Source: Lachnospiraceae bacterium C7
GTDB taxonomy: Bacteria > Bacillota > Clostridia > Lachnospirales > Lachnospiraceae
Reading direction: 5' to 3'
Length of the DNA: 64,000 nt
Assembly: GCA_900113385.1 (NCBI GenBank)
Contig: FOPE01000013.1
Location: 1 to 64,000 of the forward strand
The notes under the pieces are model-generated. The model was not told where the DNA came from. It ran no database searches and saw only the letters and a list, made by a program, of their open reading frames with translations. This document shows, piece after piece, positions 43,088-54,753 of this stretch. The position numbers and the translations under genes are program-made. Within the stretch, counting starts at the first letter, position 1, and every line of letters begins with the position of its first letter.

Positions 43088-43168
43088 TCCAATAGGATAA
43101 AGAGACTATTAATTATTAAAAATACGAAGCCAACATTGAGATGTTGGAGAGAGAGTAAAGGTGATAAA

Positions 43169-43618
43169 ATGATAAATCTCAGTCCAGCAACTTTTTGCTT
43201 TACTATACTTAATATCATAATTATGTTCGTATTTTTAAAAATATTTGTTTTTCAAAAAGTCATGGATGTAATTAATGAAAGAGAAAAAAGAATACAAAAA
43301 CAGTTTACTGATGCGCAGACTGCTCAAGAAGAAGCAGAGAGCTTAAAAGTTCAGTATGGAGAAGCATTATCAAATGCTAGAGAAGAAGCAGAATCGCTTG
43401 TTACAAAAGCAAAAGAAAATGCTGAGAAAGAAAGAGCTAAGATTCTTGCAGATACTCGTGTTGAAAGTGAACAGTTAATAGAGAAAGCAAAAGAAAATAT
43501 TAAAGCAGAGCAGAAAAAAGCACAGATTGAGGCACAGGCTGAGATCGCCAAACTTGCTATTTCTGCAGCTAGAAAGATTATAAAGACAGGTGAAAAGAGT
43601 GACGCAGGCAGCAATTAA
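43169..43618 (+). CDS. atpF: ATP synthase subunit b
   Basis: The start at 43169 follows AAAGGTGAT. The 149-residue protein has an N-terminal membrane helix (ATFCFTILNIIIMFVFLKIF) and a long charged coiled-coil (from about 40) rich in Glu, Lys and Ala that forms the stator stalk. The 3' end overlaps the delta gene by 20 bases. Operon neighbours are atpE upstream and atpH downstream. Confidence 0.94.
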   Translation: MINLSPATFCFTILNIIIMFVFLKIFVFQKVMDVINEREKRIQKQFTDAQTAQEEAESLKVQYGEALSNAREEAESLVTKAKENAEKERAKILADTRVESEQLIEKAKENIKAEQKKAQIEAQAEIAKLAISAARKIIKTGEKSDAGSN

Positions 43619-44111
43619 TCAGGCAAAAGTTCTGTATGGGTTGTGCCAGGATCGTTCTGTTATTAAGAATTTAGAAAGCATGTATACTGCAACACCAGCT
43701 TTAGAGCAAGTGTTAAACAGTCCGGTAGTGCCACTAGTGAAGAAATTCAACATAATTGAAGAAATTTCAAACAGAACTAACCAGCCTGAAATTATAAAAA
43801 ATTATTTAAAAACAATGTGCCGAAATGACGAAATTGATGAAGTAAAAGATGCAATTACATACTTCTATCAAATGTGTGATAAGGCAGAAAATATAATTAG
43901 ATCTGAGGCAGTGTTTGCATCGGAGCCTTCTGAGGAAAAAAAGGCAGAGATTGTAAGTTTTTTACAGAGCAAATATCCAGGTCAAAAAATTGATTTAAGC
44001 ATCCAGGTGGACCCTGAAATATTAGGTGGAGTACTTGTAAGAGTAGGAAACACAGAATATGATCATAGTTACGATGGCTGTTTAAAACAACTTGAAAGAA
44101 AACTAACTTAG
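43599..44111 (+). CDS. atpH: ATP synthase subunit delta
   Basis: The GTG at 43599 is chosen with AGGTGA five bases before it; a GTG at 43590 is inside that site. The 170-residue product begins MTQAAINQAKVLYGLCQDRS, with an N-terminal helical bundle and a C-terminal ILGGVLVRVGNTEYDHSYDG, the usual OSCP/delta ending. It links F1 to the b stalk. Overlaps the end of atpF by 20 bases, so translation is probably coupled. Confidence 0.92.
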   Translation: MTQAAINQAKVLYGLCQDRSVIKNLESMYTATPALEQVLNSPVVPLVKKFNIIEEISNRTNQPEIIKNYLKTMCRNDEIDEVKDAITYFYQMCDKAENIIRSEAVFASEPSEEKKAEIVSFLQSKYPGQKIDLSIQVDPEILGGVLVRVGNTEYDHSYDGCLKQLERKLT

Positions 44112-44123
44112 GAGGTGAATCCT

Positions 44124-45650
44124 GTGGGCGCAATTAGTGCAACAGATATAATCTCCATTATCCAAGAAGAAATCGAAAATTTTACATGGGATGAAAAAGA
44201 ACGTCAGACTGGAGAAGTAATTTACGTAGGTGACGGAATTGCAACAGTTTACGGAATTGACCATGCAGAATACGGCGAGATTGTAGTTTTTGATAATGGT
44301 GTAAAAGGTATGGTTCAGGATATCCGTCATAATGAGATTGGTGTAATCTTATTCGGCAGAGACACAGGAATCAAAGAAGGTACAAAAGTAACAAGAACAG
44401 AAAAAAGAGCAGGTGTTCCAGTAGGTGATGAGTTCGTAGGAAGAATTATCAATGCCTTAGGTGAACCTATTGATGGAAAAGGTGAAATCAAAGCAGATGG
44501 TTATAATCCTATTGAAAAAGAAGCACCAGGTATCGTAGATCGTAAATCAGTAGATACACCGCTTGAAACTGGAATTTTAGCAATTGACTCAATGTTCCCT
44601 ATTGGTAGAGGACAAAGAGAGTTAATCATTGGAGATAGACAAACAGGTAAGACTTCAATTGCTACAGATACAATTATCAACCAAAAAGGTAAGGATACAA
44701 TTTGTGTATATGTAGCAATTGGACAAAAAGCATCAACAGTTGCAAAAGTTGTATCAACTCTTGAAAAAAATGGTGCTATGGATTACTCAATTGTTTTATC
44801 ATCAACAGCAAGTGACCCAGTTTCACTTCAGTATATCGCTCCTTATGCAGGAACTGCTATTGCAGAGTACTTCATGAATAAAGGAAAAGATGTACTTATT
44901 GTATATGATGATTTATCAAAACATGCAGTTGCTTACAGAGCAATTTCATTGTTATTAGAGCGTTCACCAGGACGTGAAGCATATCCAGGTGACGTATTCT
45001 ATTTACATTCAAGATTGTTAGAGCGTTCAAGTCGTTTGTCAGATGAATTAGGTGGAGGTTCAATTACAGCCCTTCCTATTATAGAGACACAGTCAGGTGA
45101 TGTATCAGCATACATCCCAACAAACGTAATTTCTATCACAGATGGACAGATATTCTTAGAGTCGAACCTTTTCTTCGAAGGTATGAGACCAGCGGTTAAC
45201 GTAGGTTTATCTGTATCCCGTGTAGGTGGAGCAGCTCAGACAAAGGCTATGAAAAAAGCATCAGGAAGTATCCGTATTGACTTAGCACAGTACAGAGAGA
45301 TGGAAGTGTTTACACAGTTTGCTTCAGATCTTGATGAACAGACAAAAGCACAGTTACAACACGGAAGCTCATTAATGCAATTATTAAAACAGCCTCTTAA
45401 TCATCCACTTTCATTACATGAGCAGGTTATTACACTTACTCTTGCAAATGAAGGATTCTTTGATCTTTTTGAAGTTAAAAAGGTTAAAGAAGCTCAAGGA
45501 GATGTATTGTCATTTATGGATTCTACACATCCTGAGATTGGACAACAAATTGAAACTAGTAAAACAATTGATGACGAGCTTGTAAGTTCATTACTTAAAG
45601 CTGCTGATGAATACAAAGAAAGCAGAAACTTAGTAAGCAGTCAAGAATAA
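44124..45650 (+). CDS. atpA: ATP synthase subunit alpha
   Basis: The GTG at 44124 follows GGAGGTGA by five bases; an earlier GTG at 44115 is part of that site. The 508-residue subunit has a Walker [10 protein letters not shown], the DELSD-like [20 protein letters not shown] and [17 protein letters not shown]. It carries non-catalytic nucleotide sites and forms the F1 hexamer with beta. Full length for the family. Spaced 13 bases from atpH. Confidence 0.97.
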   Translation: MGAISATDIISIIQEEIENFTWDEKERQTGEVIYVGDGIATVYGIDHAEYGEIVVFDNGVKGMVQDIRHNEIGVILFGRDTGIKEGTKVTRTEKRAGVPVGDEFVGRIINALGEPIDGKGEIKADGYNPIEKEAPGIVDRKSVDTPLETGILAIDSMFPIGRGQRELIIGDRQTGKTSIATDTIINQKGKDTICVYVAIGQKASTVAKVVSTLEKNGAMDYSIVLSSTASDPVSLQYIAPYAGTAIAEYFMNKGKDVLIVYDDLSKHAVAYRAISLLLERSPGREAYPGDVFYLHSRLLERSSRLSDELGGGSITALPIIETQSGDVSAYIPTNVISITDGQIFLESNLFFEGMRPAVNVGLSVSRVGGAAQTKAMKKASGSIRIDLAQYREMEVFTQFASDLDEQTKAQLQHGSSLMQLLKQPLNHPLSLHEQVITLTLANEGFFDLFEVKKVKEAQGDVLSFMDSTHPEIGQQIETSKTIDDELVSSLLKAADEYKESRNLVSSQE

Positions 45651-45668
45651 AAATAAGCAGGTGTTTAA

Positions 45669-46568
45669 ATGGCAAATACAAAAGAGATAAAAGATAGAAT
45701 GAATAGTATACAAGACACTTTAAAGATTACAAATGCCATGTATATGATTTCATCATCTAAATTAAAGAAAGCTAAAAAACGCCTAGAAGAAACGGAACCA
45801 TATTTTTATACTTTACAATCTGCCATGGCTCGTATTTTACGTCATATTCCAGATATAGAGAGCATTTACTTTAAGAGTAATGAAGGAAAAAATAGGGAAG
45901 ACGTAAAAGTTGGATATATTGTAGTAACTGCAGATAAAGGTTTGGCTGGTGCATATAATCACAATGTTTTAAAACTTGCAGAAGAGCATTTAAAACATTG
46001 CCCAAATTCACAACTTTTCGTATTAGGAGAGTTAGGACGTCATTATTTTGAGCAGAGAAATATAAATATTGACCAGCAATTCCATTATACAGTTCAAAAT
46101 CCATCTCTTAATAGAGCTAGAAATATTTCAGAAACAATATTAGAGCTTTATTTAAAAGAGGAGCTTGATGAAGTATATATTATTTATACTCGTATGGAAA
46201 ATGCTATGCAGGAAGAAGCCCATTTTATGCAGTTGTTACCGCTTAAGAAAACGGACTTTAATGCAGCAGATATTCCAACAGACGTACAAATGGAAGACTT
46301 AAAATTTGATCCATCTCCAGAAAAGGTTATGGATCAAATAGTTCCAGATTATATAGTAGGTTTCGTATATGGTGCGCTAGTAGAGTCATTTTCTAGTGAA
46401 CACAACGCACGTATGATGGCGATGGAAGCAGCAACAAAGAGTGCAAAAGACATGCTTCATTCGTTAGATATTTTATACAACCGCGCTAGGCAGGCAGCGA
46501 TTACACAGGAGATTACTGAAGTAATAGCAGGTGCTAAATCGCAGAAAAAGAAAAAGAAGAAAAAATAA
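45669..46568 (+). CDS. atpG: ATP synthase subunit gamma
   Basis: The 299-residue central-stalk subunit starts MANTKEIKDRMNSIQDTLKI and ends with the usual C-terminal helix RARQAAITQEITEVIAGA, followed by a poly-lysine tail. The two terminal helices form the coiled-coil that rotates in F1. The central Rossmann-like region is somewhat diverged. AGGTG precedes the ATG. Lies between atpA and atpD. Confidence 0.95.
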   Translation: MANTKEIKDRMNSIQDTLKITNAMYMISSSKLKKAKKRLEETEPYFYTLQSAMARILRHIPDIESIYFKSNEGKNREDVKVGYIVVTADKGLAGAYNHNVLKLAEEHLKHCPNSQLFVLGELGRHYFEQRNINIDQQFHYTVQNPSLNRARNISETILELYLKEELDEVYIIYTRMENAMQEEAHFMQLLPLKKTDFNAADIPTDVQMEDLKFDPSPEKVMDQIVPDYIVGFVYGALVESFSSEHNARMMAMEAATKSAKDMLHSLDILYNRARQAAITQEITEVIAGAKSQKKKKKKK

Positions 46569-46630
46569 TAATAACAAATAAAAATAAATAGCAAAACTTA
46601 AAATATACACGCAATATTCAAATTAAGTAA

Positions 46631-48061
<1,431 letters not shown>

Positions 48062-48104
48062 TGTTTGTTTGTGTCGATTCATATTTAGCGGAGGTTAGAT
48101 AGAG

Positions 48105-48521
48105 ATGAATACATATTATTTAAGAGTAATAGCTGCCACTGGAGAGTTTTTCCATGGAAAAGTTCGATCTGCTATCGTTCCACAGTTTGATGGAGAAAAA
48201 GAAATTTTAGCTCACCACGAAGATATGATTATAGCAATTAAAGGCGGAGAAATGAGATTCCAAGTGGAAGACTCAGATGAATGGCAAGAGGTCTTAGTTG
48301 GAAAAGGATTTGCGCAGATCGCAAATAACCGTGTAGTTATATTGGTGGAAACGGCAGAACGTCCTGAAGATATTGATAGGGCAAGAGCAGAAGAAGCTAA
48401 AGAAAGAGCAGAAGAACAGCTTAGACAAAAGCAAAGTATTCAAGAATATTATCATTCTAGAGCTTCGCTTCAAAGAGCCATGGCTAGACTTAAAGTCACA
48501 AGTGGAAGACGTAATTCATAA
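48105..48521 (+). CDS. atpC: ATP synthase subunit epsilon
   Basis: The 138-residue subunit has an N-terminal beta-sandwich (AATGEFFHGKVRSAIVPQFD, HHEDMIIAIKGGEMRF) and a C-terminal helical hairpin rich in Ala, Glu, Arg (RARAEEAKERAEEQLRQKQS). It contacts gamma and the c-ring and in relatives inhibits ATP hydrolysis. Ends the atp operon, followed by the terminator at 48552-48598. Confidence 0.95.
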   Translation: MNTYYLRVIAATGEFFHGKVRSAIVPQFDGEKEILAHHEDMIIAIKGGEMRFQVEDSDEWQEVLVGKGFAQIANNRVVILVETAERPEDIDRARAEEAKERAEEQLRQKQSIQEYYHSRASLQRAMARLKVTSGRRNS

Positions 48522-48551
48522 AGTGAATATATAAAAATATTATATAGTAAT

Positions 48552-48598
48552 AAGTGCAATAGATTAGTTTATAAACTGATTTATTGCACTTTTTTTAT
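48552..48598 (+). terminator. Terminator of the atp operon
   Basis: AAGTGCAATA (48552-48561) pairs with TATTGCACTT (48582-48591), with inner AGTTT/AAACT pairing, and is followed by T7. Confidence 0.85.
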
Positions 48599-48720
48599 TA
48601 TGATTTAGTTTTGAAAAATTAATGTTAAATTAAAAACAAAAAGGAAACAAAAGTAATGTTTAAGTAATGATAAGGGAGTATAATGTGTGCAAAAAGCGTA
48701 TTGTTAAAAAGGAGCATATG

Positions 48721-49410
48721 ATGGAGAAAACAATTATTGAAGTAAAAGATTTATGCAAAGAATATGGAAGCCATGAAAATAAGGTGGAGGCCTTATCAAA
48801 TATATCTTTTAGCATTAAAAAAGGAGAATTTGTAGCAGTAGTAGGAACATCAGGTTCTGGTAAAAGTACTCTTTTAAATTTGTTGGGAGGTTTAGATGTC
48901 CCAACATCAGGAAAAATAAAAATTGCAGATAAAGATATGACTGCATTGAAAAATGATAAATTAACTAGATTTAGAAGTAAACATATTGGATTTGTTTTTC
49001 AGAATTATAGCTTAATTCCAGTGTTAAATGTATATGACAATGTAGTTTTAGGTGCAACGATTAACGGTAAATGTAAAATAGACCATGAAAAAGCAAAATC
49101 ATTAATGGAATCTTTACAGATTTGGAATAAGAGAAAAAATTATCCAAACGAATTATCGGGAGGTCAGCAACAAAGGGTTGCAATAGCAAGAGCTCTATTT
49201 GTAGAACCAGACATTATTTTGGCAGATGAGCCTACAGGAAATCTTGATCAAAAAAATACATTAGAAGTAATGAATCTATTAGGTGAATGCTCAAAAAAAT
49301 ATAATCAGACAATCATTATGGTTACTCATGAAAATGATATGGCTGCAAAATGTGATAGACAGATCCGTATTAGTGACGGAAAACTAGAAGAGGTGACAGC
49401 AAATGTATAA
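48721..49410 (+). CDS. ABC transporter ATPase (MacB/LolD/BceA type)
   Basis: The start at 48721 has AAGGAG upstream; ATG at 48718 is only 3 bases from it. The 229-residue ATPase has Walker A GTSGSGKST, FVFQNYSLIPVLNVYDNVVL, signature LSGGQQQRVAIARAL, Walker B ILADEPTGNLD and H-loop VTHE. It overlaps the permease start by 8 bases. Such pairs export peptides or lipoproteins, or act with two-component systems in antimicrobial peptide resistance. A response regulator follows, but it is broken. Confidence 0.9.
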   Translation: MEKTIIEVKDLCKEYGSHENKVEALSNISFSIKKGEFVAVVGTSGSGKSTLLNLLGGLDVPTSGKIKIADKDMTALKNDKLTRFRSKHIGFVFQNYSLIPVLNVYDNVVLGATINGKCKIDHEKAKSLMESLQIWNKRKNYPNELSGGQQQRVAIARALFVEPDIILADEPTGNLDQKNTLEVMNLLGECSKKYNQTIIMVTHENDMAAKCDRQIRISDGKLEEVTANV

Positions 49411-51946
49411 AATTTCGTGGCAGTATATAAAGAAAAATATAAATAATACTTTTGCATTATTGTTATGTATTGTTGTATCAACAATTTTATTAGTAGGTGT
49501 TACATCAACTTTAAAAAGTATGCAGATTAATAAAAGTCAATATTATGCCAAACAAACAGGAAATTATCAATATAAATACCGAATTGAAAATGAGAATTAT
49601 AAAAACATTGAAAAAAAGATAGAGAATTCCAAAGCAGATGTAAAATCTTGGAGTATTTTGAGCCGAATGTATTCTGTAGACAAGCCAAAGTATTTTGATT
49701 TATATTTATGCGATAGAAATTTCTTTAAGCAAAATAATATTAAACTACTTAATGGAAGATATCCAAATAAAAAAGGCGAAATGCTAATTGAAGAGTGGAG
49801 CATATCTAATATGTCGTTGACTAAGGCGATTAACTCAACTATGAAATTTCAAGGTAAAAAATATAAAATAGTTGGTATAGTGTCGGATTCATACATGAAA
49901 ACATCAAATACAAATGTAGGTTATACATTTGTAGATGTTGAGGAACCAACTAGTCCTAAGTATGAGGTAAATGTAAATTTTGATTATCAATCAGATATTT
50001 TAAAAGAAAGTAAAACATTAAAAGATGAACTTAAAGTTTCTTCAAAAAAATATCTAGTTAATAGAGATACCACAGAAGCTTTAGGTTATTATGCTGCATC
50101 CGAAGACGAAAGTACTTTTGCACAAATTGTAGAGCAGATTGTATCAAATGAAAAGGTTATTGCGATATTATTTGCAGTGTTTGGATGTTTTATTACATAT
50201 AGTGTATTAAATATAATTTTGACACAAAGAATGAGACAATATGGAATACTAGTAACATTAGGCGCAACTAAATATAAATTGTTTAGAATCATATTTAATG
50301 AACTATTAACTCTCTTAATAGTAGGCTATTCGATAGGTGCAGTAGTAGGATTTTATGGCTCAAAAATCTTGTTTAAATTACGACCAAATGATTATATAGT
50401 ATCACAGTCTAATATTTTCATATTAAGCAAAAATGCTATAAGCATTGGGTTTGCGATATACCTTATTTTAATTGCAGTGATGTCATATATTATAACTTAC
50501 AAAATAAATAAGAAAACTTTGCTTAACTCATTCGGAGAAATAAGTAAACATTTAAAGAAAAAAAGAATTATTTTATCTAGTAAAAAAAGAGATTTAATTC
50601 CTTCTATTTTTTCAAGATATCGTAAAATGAGACCGGGATCTTTTGCATGCACTATTATTTCTTTAGCTCTTTGCGGAGTTATACTTTGCGGATCTAATTA
50701 TTATTTTTCTACTATTAAAGAAGAAAATAAAATGAGAGTTGCAGGTGGATATGAAGGGTTAGCTTATGACTATGCTTTTAAATCAGAAAATAACGTTTTT
50801 GATTCAGGACTAAAAAATAGCGATTTAGATAGACTTAAAAAGGTTGATGGAATTAAAAACATATATGCGTTTAAGCAATTTATGGGAGAAACTAAACTTC
50901 ATAAGAAACAGATGGTATCAGATGCTTCATACAAAGAAGCAAATAAAGATAAGCGATTAAAGGGCTATTTCAACGGAATATTAAATAAAGATTTAAATAA
51001 TAACTATTTATTAAAAGGTGACATAAATGGTTATGATGATGATATGCTTGAAAAAGAGAAGATGTATCTTGAAACAGGAAAAATAGATAAAGCAAAACTT
51101 GATACGGGAAAATATGTAATAGTGATTATTCCAGTTGATGGCGCAACAGGAGCAACTAATACCATTTTAAATATTAAAGCTGGAGACACATTAGAAGTTA
51201 AAACACCAAAATTACAAAATCAAAATGAGCTAGATATTTTAACATTCAAAGGCGATGAAGCAAGATATGAAACTAAAAAGTTAACTGTATTAGCAACAGT
51301 TCGTATGGGATTAGTATCTAGCGATTATTGGACAGCTGGTAATGGCTTAGATTTGATTATGTCAAATAAAGAAATGGAAAAGTTATATGGAATTTCAAAA
51401 TATGATATAGCTTGTGCTGATAAAACAGAAGACGTAGATAGTGCAAAGTTAGCAAATGATGTACAAGAAGTTGTTAAGGATGTTCCAAGAATGAATTTCC
51501 AAGATAACAGAACACAGTTAGAAGAACAAAACGCAAGTTTACGTCGCCAGCAAAATTTGATAGATGTCTTGGCAATTTCCGTTATTTTAATTAGTATTTT
51601 TAATATGCTTAATAGTATGCGACATATGTTTTCATCAAGAAAAAAAGAAATTGGAATAATTCGAGCAATTGGAACGAACGAGAAAAAAATATTGAGAGTA
51701 ATGGCCAAAGAAGGGGCAATATATGGTATTTATACAAACTTATGCATGATTTTAGGAATATATATTGTTACTAATTTAATGTGTCAACACCTTAAAAGTG
51801 TATGTTTTCTTTATCATCCAGTTGTAAAATACGATTTAAAGGCAATAGTTTTCATTGCAATTATAAACTTAGTTGTAAGCATTTTTACAGCTATAGTATC
51901 AATTAAAAAAGTACTTTCAGAACATGTTGTTACAAATATGTTATAA
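49403..51946 (+). CDS. FtsX-like ABC permease (MacB/BceB type)
   Basis: The 847-residue membrane protein has an N-terminal helix, an extracytoplasmic part to about 240, three helices with MRQYGILVTLGATKYKLF as the first FtsX motif, another set of helices, a large extracytoplasmic region (about 440-690), and a C-terminal FtsX domain with SRKKEIGIIRAIGTNEKKIL. Two FtsX domains fit the MacB/BceB/VraG class. Its ATPase gene overlaps by 8 bases, and a response-regulator gene follows, the usual setting of a peptide-sensing resistance module. The substrate is unknown. Confidence 0.88.
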   Translation: MYKISWQYIKKNINNTFALLLCIVVSTILLVGVTSTLKSMQINKSQYYAKQTGNYQYKYRIENENYKNIEKKIENSKADVKSWSILSRMYSVDKPKYFDLYLCDRNFFKQNNIKLLNGRYPNKKGEMLIEEWSISNMSLTKAINSTMKFQGKKYKIVGIVSDSYMKTSNTNVGYTFVDVEEPTSPKYEVNVNFDYQSDILKESKTLKDELKVSSKKYLVNRDTTEALGYYAASEDESTFAQIVEQIVSNEKVIAILFAVFGCFITYSVLNIILTQRMRQYGILVTLGATKYKLFRIIFNELLTLLIVGYSIGAVVGFYGSKILFKLRPNDYIVSQSNIFILSKNAISIGFAIYLILIAVMSYIITYKINKKTLLNSFGEISKHLKKKRIILSSKKRDLIPSIFSRYRKMRPGSFACTIISLALCGVILCGSNYYFSTIKEENKMRVAGGYEGLAYDYAFKSENNVFDSGLKNSDLDRLKKVDGIKNIYAFKQFMGETKLHKKQMVSDASYKEANKDKRLKGYFNGILNKDLNNNYLLKGDINGYDDDMLEKEKMYLETGKIDKAKLDTGKYVIVIIPVDGATGATNTILNIKAGDTLEVKTPKLQNQNELDILTFKGDEARYETKKLTVLATVRMGLVSSDYWTAGNGLDLIMSNKEMEKLYGISKYDIACADKTEDVDSAKLANDVQEVVKDVPRMNFQDNRTQLEEQNASLRRQQNLIDVLAISVILISIFNMLNSMRHMFSSRKKEIGIIRAIGTNEKKILRVMAKEGAIYGIYTNLCMILGIYIVTNLMCQHLKSVCFLYHPVVKYDLKAIVFIAIINLVVSIFTAIVSIKKVLSEHVVTNML

Positions 51947-52040
51947 TAATGGAAATGTAAGGATTGGTTACTAGAGGACAAATTGGACATTGCAGTTCAG
52001 TTTGTCCTTGAAATGTTATTATAGACAGGAAGGCAAAGAC

Positions 52041-52728
52041 ATGAAGGCACTAATTATAGGGAAAAATATTATGTTTAAGCAGATAGTAAAAAAAGTTTTT
52101 AAAGAAAATGATTCTTTATCTTTTGAAGAAAATATAGAAATGGCTTTAGAAAATGAAAATTTATTAAAATATGACTTTATAGGGGCTTGTATAGATTATA
52201 AAAATAGGGGGGGGTGACATAGGAGATGAAGGCGATTTATTAGAACTTTTTTCTTATGTTAAGGAGATGAATAAAGAAAATATATTTTTTATAGTTTCTA
52301 ATAAATATAGTGCAAAACTAGAAAAGAAAATTTTAAAATATGAAAAAGCGGAGTATACATCGAGACTGGATATATCAGATGTAGTAGAGATGAGGTTAAA
52401 AAAACTATTAGAGTATCATAAAAATCGTGTACTGGTGGTAAAGGATATTGTATTTGATTTAGATAACAATACAGTTAACAAGGGTGGAAAAAATTTAGAG
52501 TTAACAAAAAATCAAATGGTGATTTTACAAATCTTTATGGAAAATCCTAACAAAATAGTACCGAGGGAATATATAATCGATAGAATATGGGATTGTGATA
52601 TAGAAAAAACTAATACCCTTAATGTAGAAATGTGCAGACTTAGAAAAAAATTGGGGGAAGGGAAGACGTATTTCGTAAATGTAAAGGGAATCGGATATAA
52701 ATTTTATGAAAATCAAAAAGTGGTATAA
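52041..52728 (+). pseudogene. OmpR-family response regulator, split at a G8 tract
   Basis: The start at 52041 follows AGGAAGG. The first frame stops at a TGA immediately after eight G (52207-52214). Removing one G (giving G7) joins it to the frame that runs to 52728, yielding about 228 residues. The receiver half is degenerate: it lacks the usual DD acidic pair (ALIIGKNIM) and has CID where the phosphate-accepting aspartate lies, with no KP-type lysine. The C-terminal half is a winged helix (NLELTKNQMVILQIF, REYIIDRIW, VEMCRLRKKL, KGIGYKF). No histidine kinase gene is adjacent. It probably controls the upstream ABC transporter, perhaps without phosphorylation. Confidence 0.7.
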
Positions 52729-52793
52729 TCTAAAAAAGTAAATAACAACGAATATTAAAAAATATGGACTTAATGACAGTACAATGGAAAGTT

Positions 52794-53759
52794 TTATATT
52801 ACAATACGGCCAAGTTGTTTAAGCATGTTTCTATCACTTTTTATAGTTGATCCACTTGTAGTGAGCATATTTCCAGTGATTGTTGAGCTGATTCCACAGG
52901 AAAAAGCTTCTTTTCCATTATTAGGAAGAAGTTTACGACCACCAGCTAAACGGATATCGGCAGAAGGGTTAATTAATCTAAAGATAGCGATAGTTCTAAG
53001 TATTTCATCAGGTGAAAGTGGAGCTTGGTTTTCTAAAGGAGTTCCTGGAATAGCCATTAAAACATTTATAGGAATTGATTTTATTTTTAAATTTTGTAAA
53101 GTTAAAGCCATGTCAATTCTATCTTGCCATGTTTCTCCCATACCTATAATTCCACCAGAACAAACATTAAAACCTACAGATTGCGCTAATTTTATTGTAG
53201 CTATTTTTTCGTCAAACGAATGTGTAGTACAAATATGAGGAAAATACCTTCTTGAAGTTTCTATGTTATCGTGGTAATTGCGAACACCAACATCATAAAG
53301 TTTTTTAAACTGATTCTTAGTTAAAAATCCCAAAGACGCACACAATGAAAGAGTTGTCTCCTTATTTATTTTTGAATAAATGTCCAGGGCTTGTTCAAAC
53401 TCTTTTCCACTTAAACTTTTGCCAGAAGTTACAATCGCAAATCGATTTACCCCTTCACTAGCATTATTGCGGGCTTCTCTTAAAATTAAATCGCCATTTA
53501 TAAAATTATAATTTTTGCAAGAGGTATGATTGTAGGATGACTGGGCACAATACTTGCAGTTTTCACCACAATTGCCACTTTTTCCATTAATTATAGTACA
53601 CAAATCTACAGTGTCACCACAGAAAGCTTTGCGGATACGGTTTGCTGCTTCTTTTAGCTCAGAGAGGTCACATGTGACCAAAAAATCTAAGTTATCATCT
53701 TTTTGCAATAATTTCCCATTTATTATTTCATTTGCCAATTCTAATAAATTCACTTTCAT
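52794..53759 (-). CDS. bioB: Biotin synthase
   Basis: The 321-residue radical SAM enzyme inserts sulfur into dethiobiotin. The iron-sulfur/SAM motif is GENCKYCAQSS (CxxxCxxC around residue 63-70). Conserved text includes IGMGETWQDRIDMALTLQ, PINVLMAIPGTPLE and RLAGGRKLLP. GGGAGG lies before the ATG. No bioA, bioD or bioF is in the window. The divergent bioY gene and the BirA box between them suggest that the cell takes up biotin or its late precursor and completes the last step. Confidence 0.93.
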   Translation of the reverse strand: MKVNLLELANEIINGKLLQKDDNLDFLVTCDLSELKEAANRIRKAFCGDTVDLCTIINGKSGNCGENCKYCAQSSYNHTSCKNYNFINGDLILREARNNASEGVNRFAIVTSGKSLSGKEFEQALDIYSKINKETTLSLCASLGFLTKNQFKKLYDVGVRNYHDNIETSRRYFPHICTTHSFDEKIATIKLAQSVGFNVCSGGIIGMGETWQDRIDMALTLQNLKIKSIPINVLMAIPGTPLENQAPLSPDEILRTIAIFRLINPSADIRLAGGRKLLPNNGKEAFSCGISSTITGNMLTTSGSTIKSDRNMLKQLGRIVI

Positions 53760-53920
53760 AACTAAACCTCCCGGAAAATGTAATATTAAATATTTATTTA
53801 ATAAAAAAATATAATTATCGTCTTAAGGACAATTTTTTTTACAAGTAAAATACCCAAAACATTGGATAATTTTTTTGAAACGATTTTCTAACAAAGCAAG
53901 TATAAAACTAAAAAAATGAA

Positions 53921-53951
53921 TTGTCAACCCAAAAATAAAACAGGTTGACAA
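53921..53951. promoter_or_regulatory. BirA operator between bioB and bioY
   Basis: TTGTCAACC (53921-53929) and GGTTGACAA (53943-53951) form a dyad matching the BirA consensus TTGTTAAC-N15-GTTAACAA with a 15-base spacer between the inner octamers. Biotin-loaded BirA would repress bioY, 70 bp downstream, and possibly bioB. Confidence 0.75.
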
Positions 53952-54022
53952 TCAAAAGCGTTGTAATTATAATGTGGTTGTAAATTATTAAAAATTGATA
54001 TAATTTAGGAGGAGCAAAAATT

Positions 54023-54607
54023 ATGGACAATATGAAAATCTCAAGGGAAAAATCTAATAGTTCTGTATTTTTTAGTGTAAAAAATATGACAACCATTGCA
54101 ATGATGACAGCAGTTATATGTGTTTTAGGACCTTTTTCAGTACCTATTGGTCGGGTGCCTATTTCTCTTTTACCATTGGCTGTTTTTCTTGCGGTATACA
54201 TTATTGGAACTGTTAGAGGAACAATTGCTTATAGTATTTATTTGTTGCTAGGTTTATTTGGGGCATCTGTTTTTGGAGGGGGCTCAGGAGGACCTAGTGT
54301 AGTATTTGGTCCAACAGGAGGATATTTGGTATCCTTTATTTTTATGGCATTATTAAGTGGATTTTTTATTCACAGATTTTATAAAAATGTTGTAATCCAG
54401 GGCATTGGAATGTTTTTAGGAATCCTTCTAGCTTATGGGTGTGGAACAATTTGGTTTATGATTTTAATGAAATGTAATCTTATGGTAGCACTTACACAAT
54501 GCGTTTTCCCATTTATTCCTTTTGATATTGTAAAGGTTATAGTGGGAATTATAGTGGGTAGATCTGTTAGACGTAGACTTATCGCTGCTAATGTAATAGA
54601 AGATTAA
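54023..54607 (+). CDS. bioY: Biotin transporter BioY
   Basis: The 194-residue membrane protein is the substrate-binding S-component of an ECF transporter or acts alone. BioY marks are IAMMTAVICVLGPFSVPIGR, VPISLLPLAVFLAVYIIG, LGLFGASVFGGGSGGPSVVF and GPTGGYLVSF with six helices. AGGAGGAG precedes the ATG. The BirA box at 53921-53951 lies just upstream, so it is biotin-repressed. No ECF A or T genes are in the window. Confidence 0.94.
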   Translation: MDNMKISREKSNSSVFFSVKNMTTIAMMTAVICVLGPFSVPIGRVPISLLPLAVFLAVYIIGTVRGTIAYSIYLLLGLFGASVFGGGSGGPSVVFGPTGGYLVSFIFMALLSGFFIHRFYKNVVIQGIGMFLGILLAYGCGTIWFMILMKCNLMVALTQCVFPFIPFDIVKVIVGIIVGRSVRRRLIAANVIED

Positions 54608-54690
54608 GTGACAAGAAAGAAAAATTATGTTTTTTAGCATTTATATAAAAAGTTTAAATAAAAAAATCGAATAAAAATTCAAATAAAAAT

Positions 54691-54718
54691 AGGCGCCCTA
54701 TTAAATTATAGGACGCCT
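54691..54718. terminator. Bidirectional terminator after bioY
   Basis: AGGCGCCCTAT (54691-54701) pairs with ATAGGACGCCT (54708-54718), flanked by A-rich and T-rich tracts, between convergent bioY and the metal-binding protein gene. Confidence 0.8.
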
Positions 54719-54753
54719 TTAATATATAAAAAATTTGGTTAAAATATTAGGAA

